Source: Apostichopus parvimensis (Eukaryota; Echinodermata; Holothuroidea; Aspidochirotida; Stichopodidae). Taken from it: 60,892 nucleotides of DNA. Location of the stretch: positions 222,777 through 283,668 of the forward strand of contig KN882923.1 in assembly GCA_000934455.1 (NCBI GenBank). Direction: 5' to 3'. Shown here in pieces: positions 12,235 through 24,300 of this stretch. The notes beneath the pieces are model-generated. The model saw nothing but the letters and a program-made list of their open reading frames with translations, did not search any database and was not told where the DNA came from. Positions within the stretch are counted from its first letter, which is position 1, and every line of letters starts with the position of its first letter. Position numbers and translations under genes: made by a program.

Positions 12235-12296
12235 AAATAATAATAAGAAAAATAATGATAACAATGACGACGACGATGATGACGATAATGATAACG
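12235..12296. repeat. AAT / GAC-GAT microsatellite
   Basis: Trinucleotide-like runs of AAT followed by GAC and GAT units. The same tract recurs in the paralogous blocks at about 48710-48790 and 49985-50050 with different unit numbers, as expected of a fast-evolving simple repeat carried along in duplications. Confidence 0.7.
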
Positions 12297-15200
12297 TTGT
12301 TACCCTCTTTCTGTGTTTTTGTACTGTACGTTTCGATTATTTATAATTAACTAGCTTGGAAATGAGGTCAATGCCTTTAATAAGTTTAGTGGCGAATTCA
12401 GATGAATAGGACAGAGGAGGGGGAGAGTAAACCTTATAAAAAGTATCACGTATGTAAAGTCGTTGGCAAGATTAAGATGTAGTTAATATGATGGAAATGA
12501 TTGCCGATCTTTAATTGAAGCCCTCTTACCGAAACAAACATTTCTCAAACGAGAGGGGAATTTCTCCCTATACCCTTCCCTACAACAAATGTAAGACAAT
12601 TTTCGTGCCCCTCCCCCTCACCCCAAATTCCAAGTTGAGACCTAAGTTAGAATAGCAACCCAACCATGTATTGAGATCAAATTAGAGGGATGCCCATCCC
12701 AAAATTAAACACAATATTTAAAAAAAAATCAGTAAATAAATATATAGCACGCACACAAGGTCCAAGTGCTCTCCATTTTCACAGGGATTTCTGTTTGGAC
12801 GCTCATAGATGATGAGTTAAGTATTCTGAAAATTTGTAATTATAGATAATTTCCAGAAGTTTATTGTATGTTTTGTGATTCAGTTTGCAAGTTTGGCTTG
12901 TTATGTTTGTGGTATGATGGGTTTATTGTATTACATCTGTTTACGCTTTAGGCCATGATGAGCCTTGACATGAATACGGAACAGAAATGTGTAATGTTAA
13001 TTCAGGGAGCTGTCAGTGCTTGGATTATGGAATTATCCTTTGCTATATTGACTTCGTCTTATTTTGTGTTGTATGTATTAGGTCTATAATTTAGTTCATG
13101 TCACCTATTTTTGGTCCAATATATAATCGTTAGGTAATGTCATTGTGTGGTCTAAAATTAATTCAGTAGACCGTTAGCTTCCTTGGTACAGGTGGAATTA
13201 AAGGTGACGATCGGGTAAGACTGGTTAAGAGCTCGGGTGTCAATCATAGTGGGACAGGGAACACGTCCTCCTCCCCCCACCCCAATTTTCCTAAAGATGG
13301 GGTCACAATATAAAATGTTCCTCCACATCCCCTAGTTTATTGACTGAATCGTGTATGCAATTGGCCAAGCAGGCTCAGAATGTATCGCATAAAGAAATCT
13401 CAAGCATTGTGCTGTCAGATTAGTAGTTATTCATGTTTTATTCTCATCTGCTCACCCCCTTCCTCCCGATGAAAAATACGGATTTCATTTATACCGTAAA
13501 TTAAATGAGGAACTGCGCCCATACACCACTGAGGCTATCTGCTAAGACAGCAGATAATGAAAGCCCGCAGCATTTGCTAATCTCCTTTTCAGACTCTAGT
13601 GGTGCCTCGCAAGCAAAGACGTTACTTGGGAATTTGAATGATAACAGTGGTATGTGTAGGGTATGCGTGCGCTGTCTCTAGGTTAAACCGCGAAAGGTGA
13701 CATTTCGAGTGATGTTTTGCTTTGCGATCGGTGTCGTGAGTGAGCAGATATGATTTCGGTATCGAGTGTGAAGACGGTAAGTAACTTCCATAGTAATTTA
13801 CAGATGCAACGCCATTAGCCCAGGATAAGAAAATGTAAGGTAACATTAGACTAGCAAGCTTAAAATAGGCCAAATAAGAGGAATGTACAGGTTGTCACTG
13901 TCTTTAGAGAGAATTCAGCTGAGGCTAGCTTTGCTCCAGCCGTTAGAAGTATGTTTGGTGAAATTGGTCCATGATTTTCCGGCCAGCTCCACAGAAGCAG
14001 AGATGACTTTCATCATCCTCGGACGTATGAAGACATCGCTACGAAGCACCAGGAGTCAAGTCAGGCTAAACCATTTGATGATTTGTCTCATTTATCATGA
14101 GCATCTGGCACATACAAACATTAAATAAATAACAGATTAACTCATCACTAATTTCAGACGCCGCGATTTTGAAAGATTCAAGTCAGAAGAGACAGCGTGA
14201 ATGTGTCGGTATAACCATCATGGCTATTTAAATATATTCATATTATATGTGTGCACATATGTTGTTGACATCTAAATAGCAGGAAGATTTTATTCTCATG
14301 TACAAATATTAAGAATGATTCCGATATGTGTTAAGTTTCAACTATTTTAATCATGATAAAGGCCCTAAGTGACGCCCGGATGTTACATAGATAAGTCTTT
14401 CTTAATTTAAGTTTGAACACTTGTTAGATGTGAGTCTGCCCCTGGGTCCCGCCGGCCCTAAGACGGGTCCCGTACTCAATATGATAAAGGCTTTTGATGT
14501 CCGCTACTCTCATACTCTTTAAGTTTTAACCTTGGTGAGTCATTTATGTCCTCAACCCTACGTTTTCAATTAGGATTGACGTCTCTTAAATTGCAGTTCA
14601 CTGTTTGCGTATGTATTATTCACAACAAAAGGGATAACATTGTTGCTCATATTAAAAGAACATAACTTGTCCTAAATAAAACGCACAGTGATATCTTAAA
14701 TACATCGGTTCTTACATTATTGTCCTTACATAATGGAAAGGGAAGCAGACCATCTGTCTGGAAGAATGTCCAGAACGTATAGCACGAGCATATGTGACAT
14801 TTTGGTAATATTTACTGAATGATTCACAAAATTGCTTTCGTTATTTCTTTATTTTTTCTTTTTAAATTACAAATTAGGAAAGGGTTAAGTGGAAGAGAGA
14901 TGTTGAAAACAGCTTACTTCCTTTAAATTTAATGAACTGCAAACCAATTAATTTGTTTTAATCAATGAAATATTAAGACCATGGTTCGTTTTAATACTAT
15001 GGTCGTTTTATGATTAATTATCTTCATAAGGAGGATGACAATGTTTGTAGTTTAGAAATTATTATATTAAAACATTCTCTTAGTTTACGTTTGTATTAAT
15101 AAAGCTTCACATACATAAAGGTGACCCTTTGTTTACCAAAGTCAAGTATAATCGACCATCGATAGCCTCCAGGGCTACCCAGTAAGATAACGGTAAATTA

Positions 15201-15450
15201 GTTAAAACAATATACTTCTAATTTGTGAGATAATTTAAAACCCTTCAAGAAGGTTCGCTCTACAAATTAGCCTAGCTTGATATCAAAGTATTCACGAGTC
15301 AAACAGATCTTAATTTATTTACCACGAGAAAGGATGTTTAACAGTTATTATTTCTAAAACAAAATTGACATCCACAAGACTACTTAAAAGCTCTCCTTTT
15401 TATTTCTTTTTTATTGGACAACAACACTTAATAAGCTTAAGTGTCCTGTC

Positions 15451-16073
15451 TTAAAGCAGCATTTTGAGTCGTTTTCTATGATTTTTCTCAACCTCACTGA
15501 CTCCACTATGCCATAACGACATACATAACTAGCTTATCTATTTAAATCTTACTTCAAATGGTGGCATAAATGTCGAAAAATTTGCAACTTTCAACTTTGT
15601 TTTTCTCCAAGATATTTTCCGTTGGGATCCCAATAAACCTCGCCCACAATATGAATATTTAAACACTACGAACGTCATTGACCAATACGTAATACAACAC
15701 CATGCGTGATTTGTGTACAGTCTATATGGCAGTTGTACCAGGGAGTTCCATAAAAACTCCCTGGTTGTACCAACGCAAAGTCTTGAATCTATTTTTAGCA
15801 ACGGCTCATAACTAAACCTGCATCTCTGATTGGTTGAATTCAAACTAGCGGGTTTGGGGAACTGTATGCGATTAATTTTAAGTGTGGAGATTGTCGGACG
15901 ACACTTTTCTCATTATCTGCGAATATCCTTAATTACTCGCCAATTAACGTTGTTAGCAAGGAAAAATTTGGCTAATATCTTTATTAGCTGTTTTGTGATT
16001 GATATATGTAAAAAACTCGATGGACATGTCAAAAAAGTAGAAAACGGCGACCAAACGCAAAATGCTGCTTTAA
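15451..16073. mobile_element. TTAA-flanked MITE (piggyBac-like), 615 bp
   Basis: The insert is bordered by TTAA at 15451-15454 and 16070-16073. Inside, the left end AGCAGCATTTTG is exactly inverted at the right end (CAAAATGCTGCT). The inverted similarity continues imperfectly for about 40 bp. The paralogous block reads straight through the site (near 53185, GTCTAAACTATCC), which supplies an empty site. A TTAA target duplication is the hallmark of piggyBac-type transposition. There is no transposase frame, so it is non-autonomous. An 11-bp perfect hairpin (ACCAGGGAGTT and its complement) sits at 15737-15765. Confidence 0.75.
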
Positions 16074-16224
16074 CTTATCCATTTTACCATCCTGAGACAT
16101 ATCTATTTAGTGTACGTTATGATTCTTTATTTTCAGGAATGCTAAATCAAATTTCGATTGCAATAATAAAAATGATCTTTTGAGACTGCAGAAGCCAGGC
16201 AGATCTCACCACTGATAATATATA

Positions 16225-16534
16225 NNNNNNNNNNNNNNNNNNNNNNNNNNNNNNNNNNNNNNNNNNNNNNNNNNNNNNNNNNNNNNNNNNNNNNNNNNNN
16301 NNNNNNNNNNNNNNNNNNNNNNNNNNNNNNNNNNNNNNNNNNNNNNNNNNNNNNNNNNNNNNNNNNNNNNNNNNNNNNNNNNNNNNNNNNNNNNNNNNNN
16401 NNNNNNNNNNNNNNNNNNNNNNNNNNNNNNNNNNNNNNNNNNNNNNNNNNNNNNNNNNNNNNNNNNNNNNNNNNNNNNNNNNNNNNNNNNNNNNNNNNNN
16501 NNNNNNNNNNNNNNNNNNNNNNNNNNNNNNNNNN
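16225..16534. other. Assembly gap (310 N)
   Basis: A run of N. The flanks (ACTGATAATATATA on the left, TATTATACTCCAC on the right) are nearly adjacent in the paralogous block at about 53325-53350. The gap therefore probably hides either almost nothing or a copy-specific insertion. Confidence 0.95.
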
Positions 16535-18480
16535 TATTATACTCCACAAACTTGATCAACCGATTCACACAGAGATAACAGTAACTACTTTGACTCTAAA
16601 AGTTTTGTACCACATTAAACACTGGATCGTGCTTATAAATCGTGTACATCGGTAGTAGGTGCTATGGTGATGACAGTAAGAACTGAAGATAAGTGTAATC
16701 CAACAAATTCATGAAACTGGATTTATTGGGATTATACAACGGCTACAAGTTAGAGTTTACATTTGTTTGCTATTTAAGTAGCATGACATCAACACTATTA
16801 TGAGTACAGACGAAAACAAGAACGAACACGGAATATATATCTGTACATCACAATGGCACTTTCAATATCTCCCGTTACCCTTCCTCTATCAATGCGAACA
16901 TGTGATGTCTTTGTTATCGTTTTGAAGTTTACTTCCTTATACGCAAAAATAGTATATCGGGGTTTTCCAACCAGTACGGATGCCGCTATTTATACCATAA
17001 TGTTAATATTTCAGCAAATATTAATGTTAAACCGGACCTCCAAATAATATTAAATTACGTTTCAAGCCATTTGTCCTGCGATAAGGTTTTTAAGTACGCC
17101 CATTGCCTGAAAATGTTTATTAAGAGTGAAAAGGGGGATAGTAGCCTTTTATCTTCAGAGAATGGCATTTACAATGCTCTGTATATTCGTTTGTTAGAAA
17201 AGTCGAACTAGTCATTTACATCGGCTGTTCTTTAAAAATTTGCAGTTAAGAATTGGTAAGAAAACGAGGATATGTAAAACTAAATAGACCTCTAGGAGAG
17301 CATGGCCTATTTCTAGTGAAGGCAGAAAGATTTGAGGAAAGAAGGTAAGAAAGAGTATTCTAAACCTAATTAAATATAAATTAAGCGTTACTGTTATACC
17401 ACTGTATGGTATTGTGTATTACTTCATACTGTTATGTTTAGAGTCTTCACGGTTATCGTTAGTTTGTGATTGGTAATAGATATTTGCCCTCAAATCTTGA
17501 GGGGGATTAAACATTTTAGTAAGCAAGCTACTGTATCACCCGCAAAAAATATGACATATACTTGTATTTCCTTACTGTAAAATTTAATTTAGAGTTTTCA
17601 AATATACACTCTAACATAATTTGACATGCATGTTCTGTGGAAGAGTTTCCTTAATTTTCATTGAACACTTTTTACTGGTGTTGCTCCAAATTAATCCAAT
17701 CGGATACATTGGGGTGGGGGAGGGAGGGGGATTTCATATGGATTGATATAATCATGTTTATGCTTGAAAAGTTTGGACTGATTGTCCTTCTAATTGTGGA
17801 AGTAGCACTGCGATCACAACGCTGTAAAATGCAACACTCTATGACTTTATTACCTTGTTGTGTTTACAGTTGTGCAGTAATATAGATTGCATAAACGTTA
17901 TTTGCCGGGGAACAATGTATTACGAAATGATTCAACATCACTTTTGGCAAAAAACAGAAATGTTCGGGAGGGTGATAGTCAAATCAGGAAACCTTGGGTT
18001 ATCTACAACAGGATATGTGAACAGAAAGGTATGAGGCATGAGGTATTGTAGTTACTTGGTCATTGCACATTATTAAAGCTGTCTTAGTGGCAATATCAAC
18101 GTTTGCCATGGTAACATTTATTCCTGAGTAATGAGTGTCATGAGTCAACCATGATAGGGTGACTGAGAGTGATTGACTATCTTTATCTGGGAGAGAAGTT
18201 CAAAGCTGTCCGTGTGTTTCTATGATATGGGTGTTTGTGTGTGTAAGCCTGAACATTGGCTTCAAAACTTGGGTAAGTTATGGCGTCATATGGTCAAAGC
18301 TTTGAGGTTAAGGTAAAACGACCAAAGAACAATTTTTTTTTTTGCCACAGGGCTGGTGGATAATATTGGTAGGTATGCGCCTTGACATGGGTTGTAGTGA
18401 ACGCGCGACTTATGACATCATAGGGTCAAGATCAAAGATCAACTATCTATTATTAATAAATAAAAGAACGTGTTACTGTC
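16535..18480 (+). repeat. Dispersed ~2-kb repeat family, copy d (best-preserved second block)
   Basis: The first 200 bp match one arm of the fold-back element at 33255-33553 and also 53341-53540. The repeat landmarks follow, with GTACGGATGCCGC near 16974. The second exon-like block is fully open here. It covers 17870-18028, is exactly 53 codons, and is bounded by TGTTTACAG and AAAG|GTATGAG. It contains residues such as MIQHHFW and GLSTTGYVNRK. I cannot assign it to a family. The copy ends in segments shared with 3750-3870. Confidence 0.65.
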
Positions 18481-19171
18481 TTCTTTAATTCTGAAAGAAA
18501 CTAATGTTTTTATCTTTTGTGGAGGTCGAATGTTTTTTCTATTGGCCCGTTTTAATAGCAGGAAGCGATGTTAAGATGCTTGTAAAAGATTTGTAGAGGT
18601 GATTTTGAAGGCATGTAACGTTGCTAGTAAACGAAAATGTACGCAGTAAATTCATTCTTAATAAAGTATAACAAAATCAAACAGACAGTTGAGGAAAATC
18701 CATGGGTGTGAACAAAATATGAGTATTCCTTGTACAAGTAATAACGCAACAAGCATGAGTAAGAGTTCACATTCATTGATATTTAAGTAATATGACGTCA
18801 ACACTATTATGAGTACAAAAGAGTACAAGAACGAACACGGACTATATGTCTGTCCATCACACTTATTATCCCCAGTCTTTTCGACTTCGATACGTAAGAT
18901 GGTCACCAAAGCATTACATATGTATTCAATACACCTATGAACCTTCATAACTTATTATAATAAATTCCTCATATATTCTGCCGCACCACATACAACTACG
19001 TTACATGTAGTTCTTAATTATCGTACGTCGTTATAAACAATATTCATGAAAATATCAGTTGTCAATTCCTCACCCTCTTGAACTTTGCACTTATTTGGCA
19101 ATTTTTGCTTCTGTTCTTTGGATAATCATAATATTGAATAACAAAACAGCAATTACAATACTTATTATTGT
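18481..19171. other. Unassigned sequence between repeat copies
   Basis: The first part (about 18550-18865) matches 4170-4490, including the TATATGTCTG landmark near 18842, so it is more repeat debris. The remainder, to 19171, holds no recognisable gene, RNA or repeat. Confidence 0.4.
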
Positions 19172-19313
19172 ACAGTAATGGTATACTTGTACACTGTACA
19201 CTTGTGTATCGGTACTGTATACTTGAATATTGTATACTGTACACTGTTACTTGTATATAGCATACTGTATACGTGTAAATGCCTACTGTATATAGTACCG
19301 CACACACTGAAAT
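19172..19313. repeat. Degenerate TATACTTG minisatellite fragment
   Basis: Near-identical to 155-297, including the tail CCGCACACACTGAAAT. The continuation differs: here it jumps to the third part of the repeat family, the GTGTGTCTATTG segment. This shows that the copies have been rearranged internally. Confidence 0.7.
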
Positions 19314-20868
19314 CCGTGTGTGTCTATTGTGGGTGTGTATGTTTGTGTTAGTCCGAACATTGACTTCGAAACTTGGGTAAGTTATTACGTCATATGATCA
19401 AAGCTTTGAGGTCAAGGTTAAAGAACCAAAGAATCACATTTTGGATATTAAAAGCAAATCAGAATGGAAAATGGCAGAACTTGTACAACCCTTGTGTATA
19501 TCAGACTCTGCATGTCAAAGTCAGAGTCGACATCTGGAGCAATAAATTCTTGTCCGACACTTATACTTGCATGATTGGGGAGAGGTAACTGTGCTGGTTG
19601 GACTAATAATGGAGGGTTACATGAATACTAATCATTGCACCATGGAGACCGTATGGCTCTTTCAATATTTTGAAGCAGGATAAAGCATAATTCTTTGACT
19701 CGTCTATAGGCGATTTGTGTTCTGATCCATTACAAAAACAAAACGAGAATACCTCTTATAAGATTTCTTATCTGGCCGAGAAATTTAAGGTAAAAATTGA
19801 AGTGTGGAACATTGATCGAAAACAAACCTCATCCTCGGGTTGTAGAGTTGAATGTAGAGGCAATTGTATGTCACGTTACTTCAAACAAAAAAACGCACGC
19901 AGTAAATTCATGCTTAATAAAGTACAACAAAACTTATTTCCTCATCCGCAAATTAGCATATGGGGTTTTTCCACCCAGTACGGATGCCGCCATTAATTAC
20001 CAATTGTTGATATTTTAGCAAATATTTAGATAAAACCAGACCTTCAAAACAAATCAAATTACCTTTCAAGTCATTTGGCCGGAAATAAGGTTTTTAAGTG
20101 CACCCATTTTCTGGAATTGTTAATTGAGAGTGAAACGGGAATACTAGTTATCTTCAGAGAATGGCATCTACAATGCTCTGAATAATCATTCGTGAAAAAA
20201 GTCGAACTATTCATTTACATCGGCTGTTGTTAAAAAAATTGTTAAACCAGTTTAAATGTGCAGTTCAGAATTGGTAGGAAAACGAGGCTATGTAAAACTA
20301 AATAGACCTCTAGGAGACCTCTAGGAGAGCATGGCCTATTTCTAGTGAAGTCAGAAAGATTTGAGGAAAGAAGGTAATAAAGAGTATTCTAAACCTAAGC
20401 TCAATCTAAGCTAAGTGTAACTGTTATATCACTGTATGGTACTGTGTATTACTTCATGTTGTTATGTTTAGAGTTCACACGGTTATCGTGGTAAGTAATA
20501 TATATTTGCCCTCAAATATTGAGAGGGATTACAATTTTTTTAATAAGCAAGCTATCACCCGGAAAAAAATATGACATATACTTGTATTTCCGTACTGTAA
20601 AATCTAATTTAGAGTTTTCAAATATACACTCTAACATATGATGTGACTTACATGTTCTGTGGAAGAGTTTCGTTAATTTTCAATGAACACTTTGAACTGG
20701 TGTTGCTCCAAATTAATCTAATTTGATATATTGGGGTGGGGGAGGGGGATTTCATATGGAATGATATAATCATGCTTATGCTCGAAAAGTTTGGAGTGAT
20801 TGTCCTTCTAATTGTGGAAGCAGCACTGCGATCACAACGCTGTAGCATGCTACACTTTATCACTGTAT
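19314..20868 (+). repeat. Dispersed ~2-kb repeat family, copy e
   Basis: It begins with the third/fourth exon-like blocks (about 19520-19830, containing SYKISYLAEKFKVKIEVW). It continues through GTACGGATGCCGC (near 19978) and the first block, ending at a donor near 20376. The copy ends near 20860, where the sequence passes directly into the TATACTTG minisatellite. No intact gene is seen. Confidence 0.6.
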
Positions 20869-20872
20869 AACC

Positions 20873-21347
20873 TTCTATACTTGTGAACTTGTATACTTGT
20901 ATATTTGTATAATTGTATACTTGTATATTTGTATACTTGTATACTTGTAAACTTGTATACGTGTATACTTGTATACGTGTAAACTTGTATACTTGTATAT
21001 GTGTATACTTGTATACCTGTATACTTGTACACTTGTATACTTCGTAATTGCATAGTTGTCAACTGTATACTTCTACACTTGTATACTGGTATATTAGTAT
21101 ACTTGTATACTTGTATACTTATATACTTGTATACTTGTATACTTATATACTTGTATACTTGTATACGTGTAAACTTGTATACTTGTATACTTCGTAATTG
21201 CATAGTTGTCAACTGTATACTTGTATACCTGTGTACTTGTAAACCTGTATACCTGTATACCTGTATACCTTTATACCTGTATACCTTCATACCTGTATAG
21301 ATGTAAACATGTATACCTATATACCTGTAAACGTGTATACTTGTATA
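20873..21347. repeat. 8-bp minisatellite, TATACTTG/TATACCTG units
   Basis: About 475 bp of 8-bp units (TATACTTG with TATACCTG and TAAACTTG variants). Because 8 is not a multiple of 3, long open frames on both strands give 8-residue periodic peptides. These are not genes. A non-repeat insert (TTCGTAATTGCATAGTTGTC) occurs twice, near 21041 and 21190, pointing to a larger ~150-bp duplication inside the array. The array is cut at its right edge by the 6.7-kb element and resumes at 28093. Confidence 0.9.
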
Positions 21348-24300
21348 CACTCTTAAAACAACCTGGTGAAAGTTCACCAGGAACTGGTGACATTTTCACC
21401 AGGAACTGAGTTTCTATGCCACCCACCATATCCTGGTCGTATTTACCAGGTTACCTGGTAAATGAGACTTTAACAAAATCCGGTAGAAATAACCAGGATA
21501 TCCTGATTAGATTTTAACATTATCCTGGTTAATATCAATGGGTATTTCACCTCATTCCTGGTTTAATAACCCAACATTTCCTAGTTGATGTGACTACTAT
21601 CCTGGTTAATATCATATAACGTTCCACCTCTTTCCTGGTTCAATAACCCAACATTTCCTAGTTGATGTAACTACTACCCTGGTTAATATCAAATAATTGT
21701 TCACCTCATTAAATTACTAATTTCCTTGTTAATACTACTGGGTATACCAACTTATCCTCGATTAAAGTTGCAATGCATTCAAATTATGGAAATGCATAAA
21801 TCATAAAACAACATAATTAATGTTACTGAAAGAGTATTACTTTTTGAATTTTGAGTAAATAAACATTCGCACAATAGTTAAATTAATTTCTCAAATATTT
21901 ACCCGATGAATTTCTATAAGAAATGCAATACTGAAGTCAAAATTTTGAGGACATATGTTTCACATTACCATCGTCACATGCCGAAGCTTGCTTGACTTCA
22001 ACTGTGAAGTATAACAGGGAATAACAAGTCCTTGTTCAGCACTTTTGCACAAGGAAAAAAACACTTGAACAGTTTTTATTACGGAACAAGAATTGAAAAA
22101 AAGTTGACTTAGATATAGGTCATGCGATGATTTTACTTGGGCAATTTATCTGTCTCCTAAAAACACTTGATCAAAGCCTATCTCGCAGTAACCTTTATGT
22201 TACGGCAAAAGCCAACCCTGTAGCAGTAGCTACTTTTCTTTGAACTATATCAAAAGATCTTAAAGATCTATGTTCACATTGTTGTTGATAAGGATGACCT
22301 ACTACCAAATTATTTTTGTTTTGTTTAATTATTTAATTATTGGTAATTAATTTATATTCTTAATGTAAATACCAATATATTTTACCACTTTGCAATGGCA
22401 AACCGAACATCTTTAACCATTAACTATTACATCTAAGCAAGGCTCTGCAAGACAATAATGGGGTTACCAACGATACCATTAATGGTTTATTTATTAGCTC
22501 TTCCTTTGACGTCGCAATCTTGTACAAACTATTTTAAATCAAATACAAAGTGGTTATTGTGGCTTATAATAATCACAAGAAAGATTAATTTGAGAAGATT
22601 TTGAACTAACAGTCAAGAATAGACCGAAATGTCCTTTCACTTGAAATTTCTTAAACTCTGACCCCGAATGACCATCTTCATACTTGACAATAATTATGAT
22701 CACGTTTGCATATACATCCACATGTCTGTCCGTGGACGAAGAAGCATTTCCAAAGAATTCACTAAACCGACCCTTAAATTACCTTGCACATAAAATTCCT
22801 GAACACCTCTATATGTCTCTTCATCACAGGTTATCTCTGTCCAAGTTTCATTGAAGTTTCACAAGCAGGTTTTTTGCAATTGTGGACAAAGAGGTGGATT
22901 GAAATCTCATAAACAGCTACAATCACATTCCTGATGTGCATCGTCCAAGCCAGAGATATGCTTCTAATACTGCAAAGCTGACTAATTTAGCAGCCTCTCT
23001 CAATGTTTTACCTCCACCAGGTATGTTGGCATGATTATACCAATCTAGGAAAGGAATGAATTAATTAAAGTATTAAATGTTGTGTAAACGAACTAGGATA
23101 AAAAGAGGATTAATTGCTTATTTTCATTCTACTAGTTTGTACCAAATATTTTTTATTTTTTATGATCAGTTCCGGTTGTAGAAAAGGAATGAATTGCATT
23201 AGCCTGTCTTTGATAGCAAGTGCAGTAACAGGCTGTGTTGTCAGCCAATAACTTATCACGATTCTTCACGGTGGCTTTCCTCTGATCTTTTCCGACGAAC
23301 AAGAAAATGGAGACTTCAGTACACACATCCTGTGTTCATGAACTTTAATAATAGGCGAAGGTCAAATGTGTAAAAGTGCAGTACACGATAGTCGCTTGGA
23401 GCAAAATGAATCAATAGTGTTTGTTACTTAAACCACTTCAAAAACCAAAGGGTATGGTATCGGTTCAAGGTTGTTTTTGTTCTTGTCATTTTTGGTACGT
23501 GAAGGTAAGAGCACTGAAAGATCTCTGTCAAAGCAATTTCTCTTCATTTTAGACAAGTTAGTTTTTGTTTTGCAAAGTCCTGTCACTTCTGGCTGACATC
23601 CCAGTTAACTAATTGTTCAATTTCTTAACATATTCAAACTGGTCCGACTTTACCAGAAATCAGTGAGCTATCAGCTAATGCAATTCCATGTGAATTAAAA
23701 ATTAAGTTTAACAATAAAACTTACTTGATTTACATCTATGAATGATTGCAAGGAGGTTACAATAGTGCATGCAGTGTTATGCACCCTTCGATGTTGAACT
23801 TCCCCAAAACAACAGAGTGACAAGAGAAAATGCCAAGTACTTCATTTCATTTGCAAGAAAAGATTTGTGAAATTAGTATTAAAGTGATACAGTAAAATAA
23901 CATTCACTGAAGTTTCTTCCCCAACCACCTCCCCCCCCCCCCCTTCTGAGATCACCAATGTATATCACTGCTCTATGGCTACAATTGTATCAAGGACTGG
24001 CACTTACTGAAGGCCTTGGTCACACTCTTTGTGTCCAACAGATGTGTAATTTCACAATTCAATTCATTTTTTATGGTTTAGAAAACAGGAAAGCTGCTTG
24101 ATTGACCTTTTAATAGTGGACATATTTCACGCTTCCTGATAGTTTTGGAATGTACTGCGCTCCTCTCATACCTGCCTAAATGCAAATTTTAAACCTTTCT
24201 ATTTACCTAGCTGACCTATTAACCGGCAACATTTAAAATCTTCACTCCCGTTGACCCTCCTCTTGCTACATCCATCACCTCTCCCTCCTCAATTCACGAA

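Larger units (their letters stand above)
11797..16224. repeat. Segmental duplication block, copy 1
   Basis: From the motif AGAGCACAATTAAC (11799) to the gap, this block aligns collinearly with 49557-53340. A partial third copy covers 48267-48866. Matching landmarks include a GAC/GAT microsatellite (12240/49990), CTGCTAAGACAGCAG (about 13540/51270) and CACCACTGATAATATA (16207/53321). The main structural difference is a 615-bp MITE present only here. Open frames inside the block, such as 13883-14128, are broken by stops in the other copy, so no gene is called. Confidence 0.75.

Noticed and set aside
13883-14128. 81-codon frame inside the duplicated block
   Set aside because: The paralogous sequence at about 51614 has a stop after roughly 21 codons, so the frame is not conserved.
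15538-16183. Overlapping frames of 101 and 117 codons
   Set aside because: Almost all of their length lies inside the TTAA MITE, which is absent from the paralogous block; no domain is visible.
16142-16568. Frames crossing the 310-N gap
   Set aside because: They exist only because N bases contain no stop codons.
20850-21409. Long periodic reading frames on both strands
   Set aside because: They are translations of an 8-bp minisatellite without stop codons, not genes.
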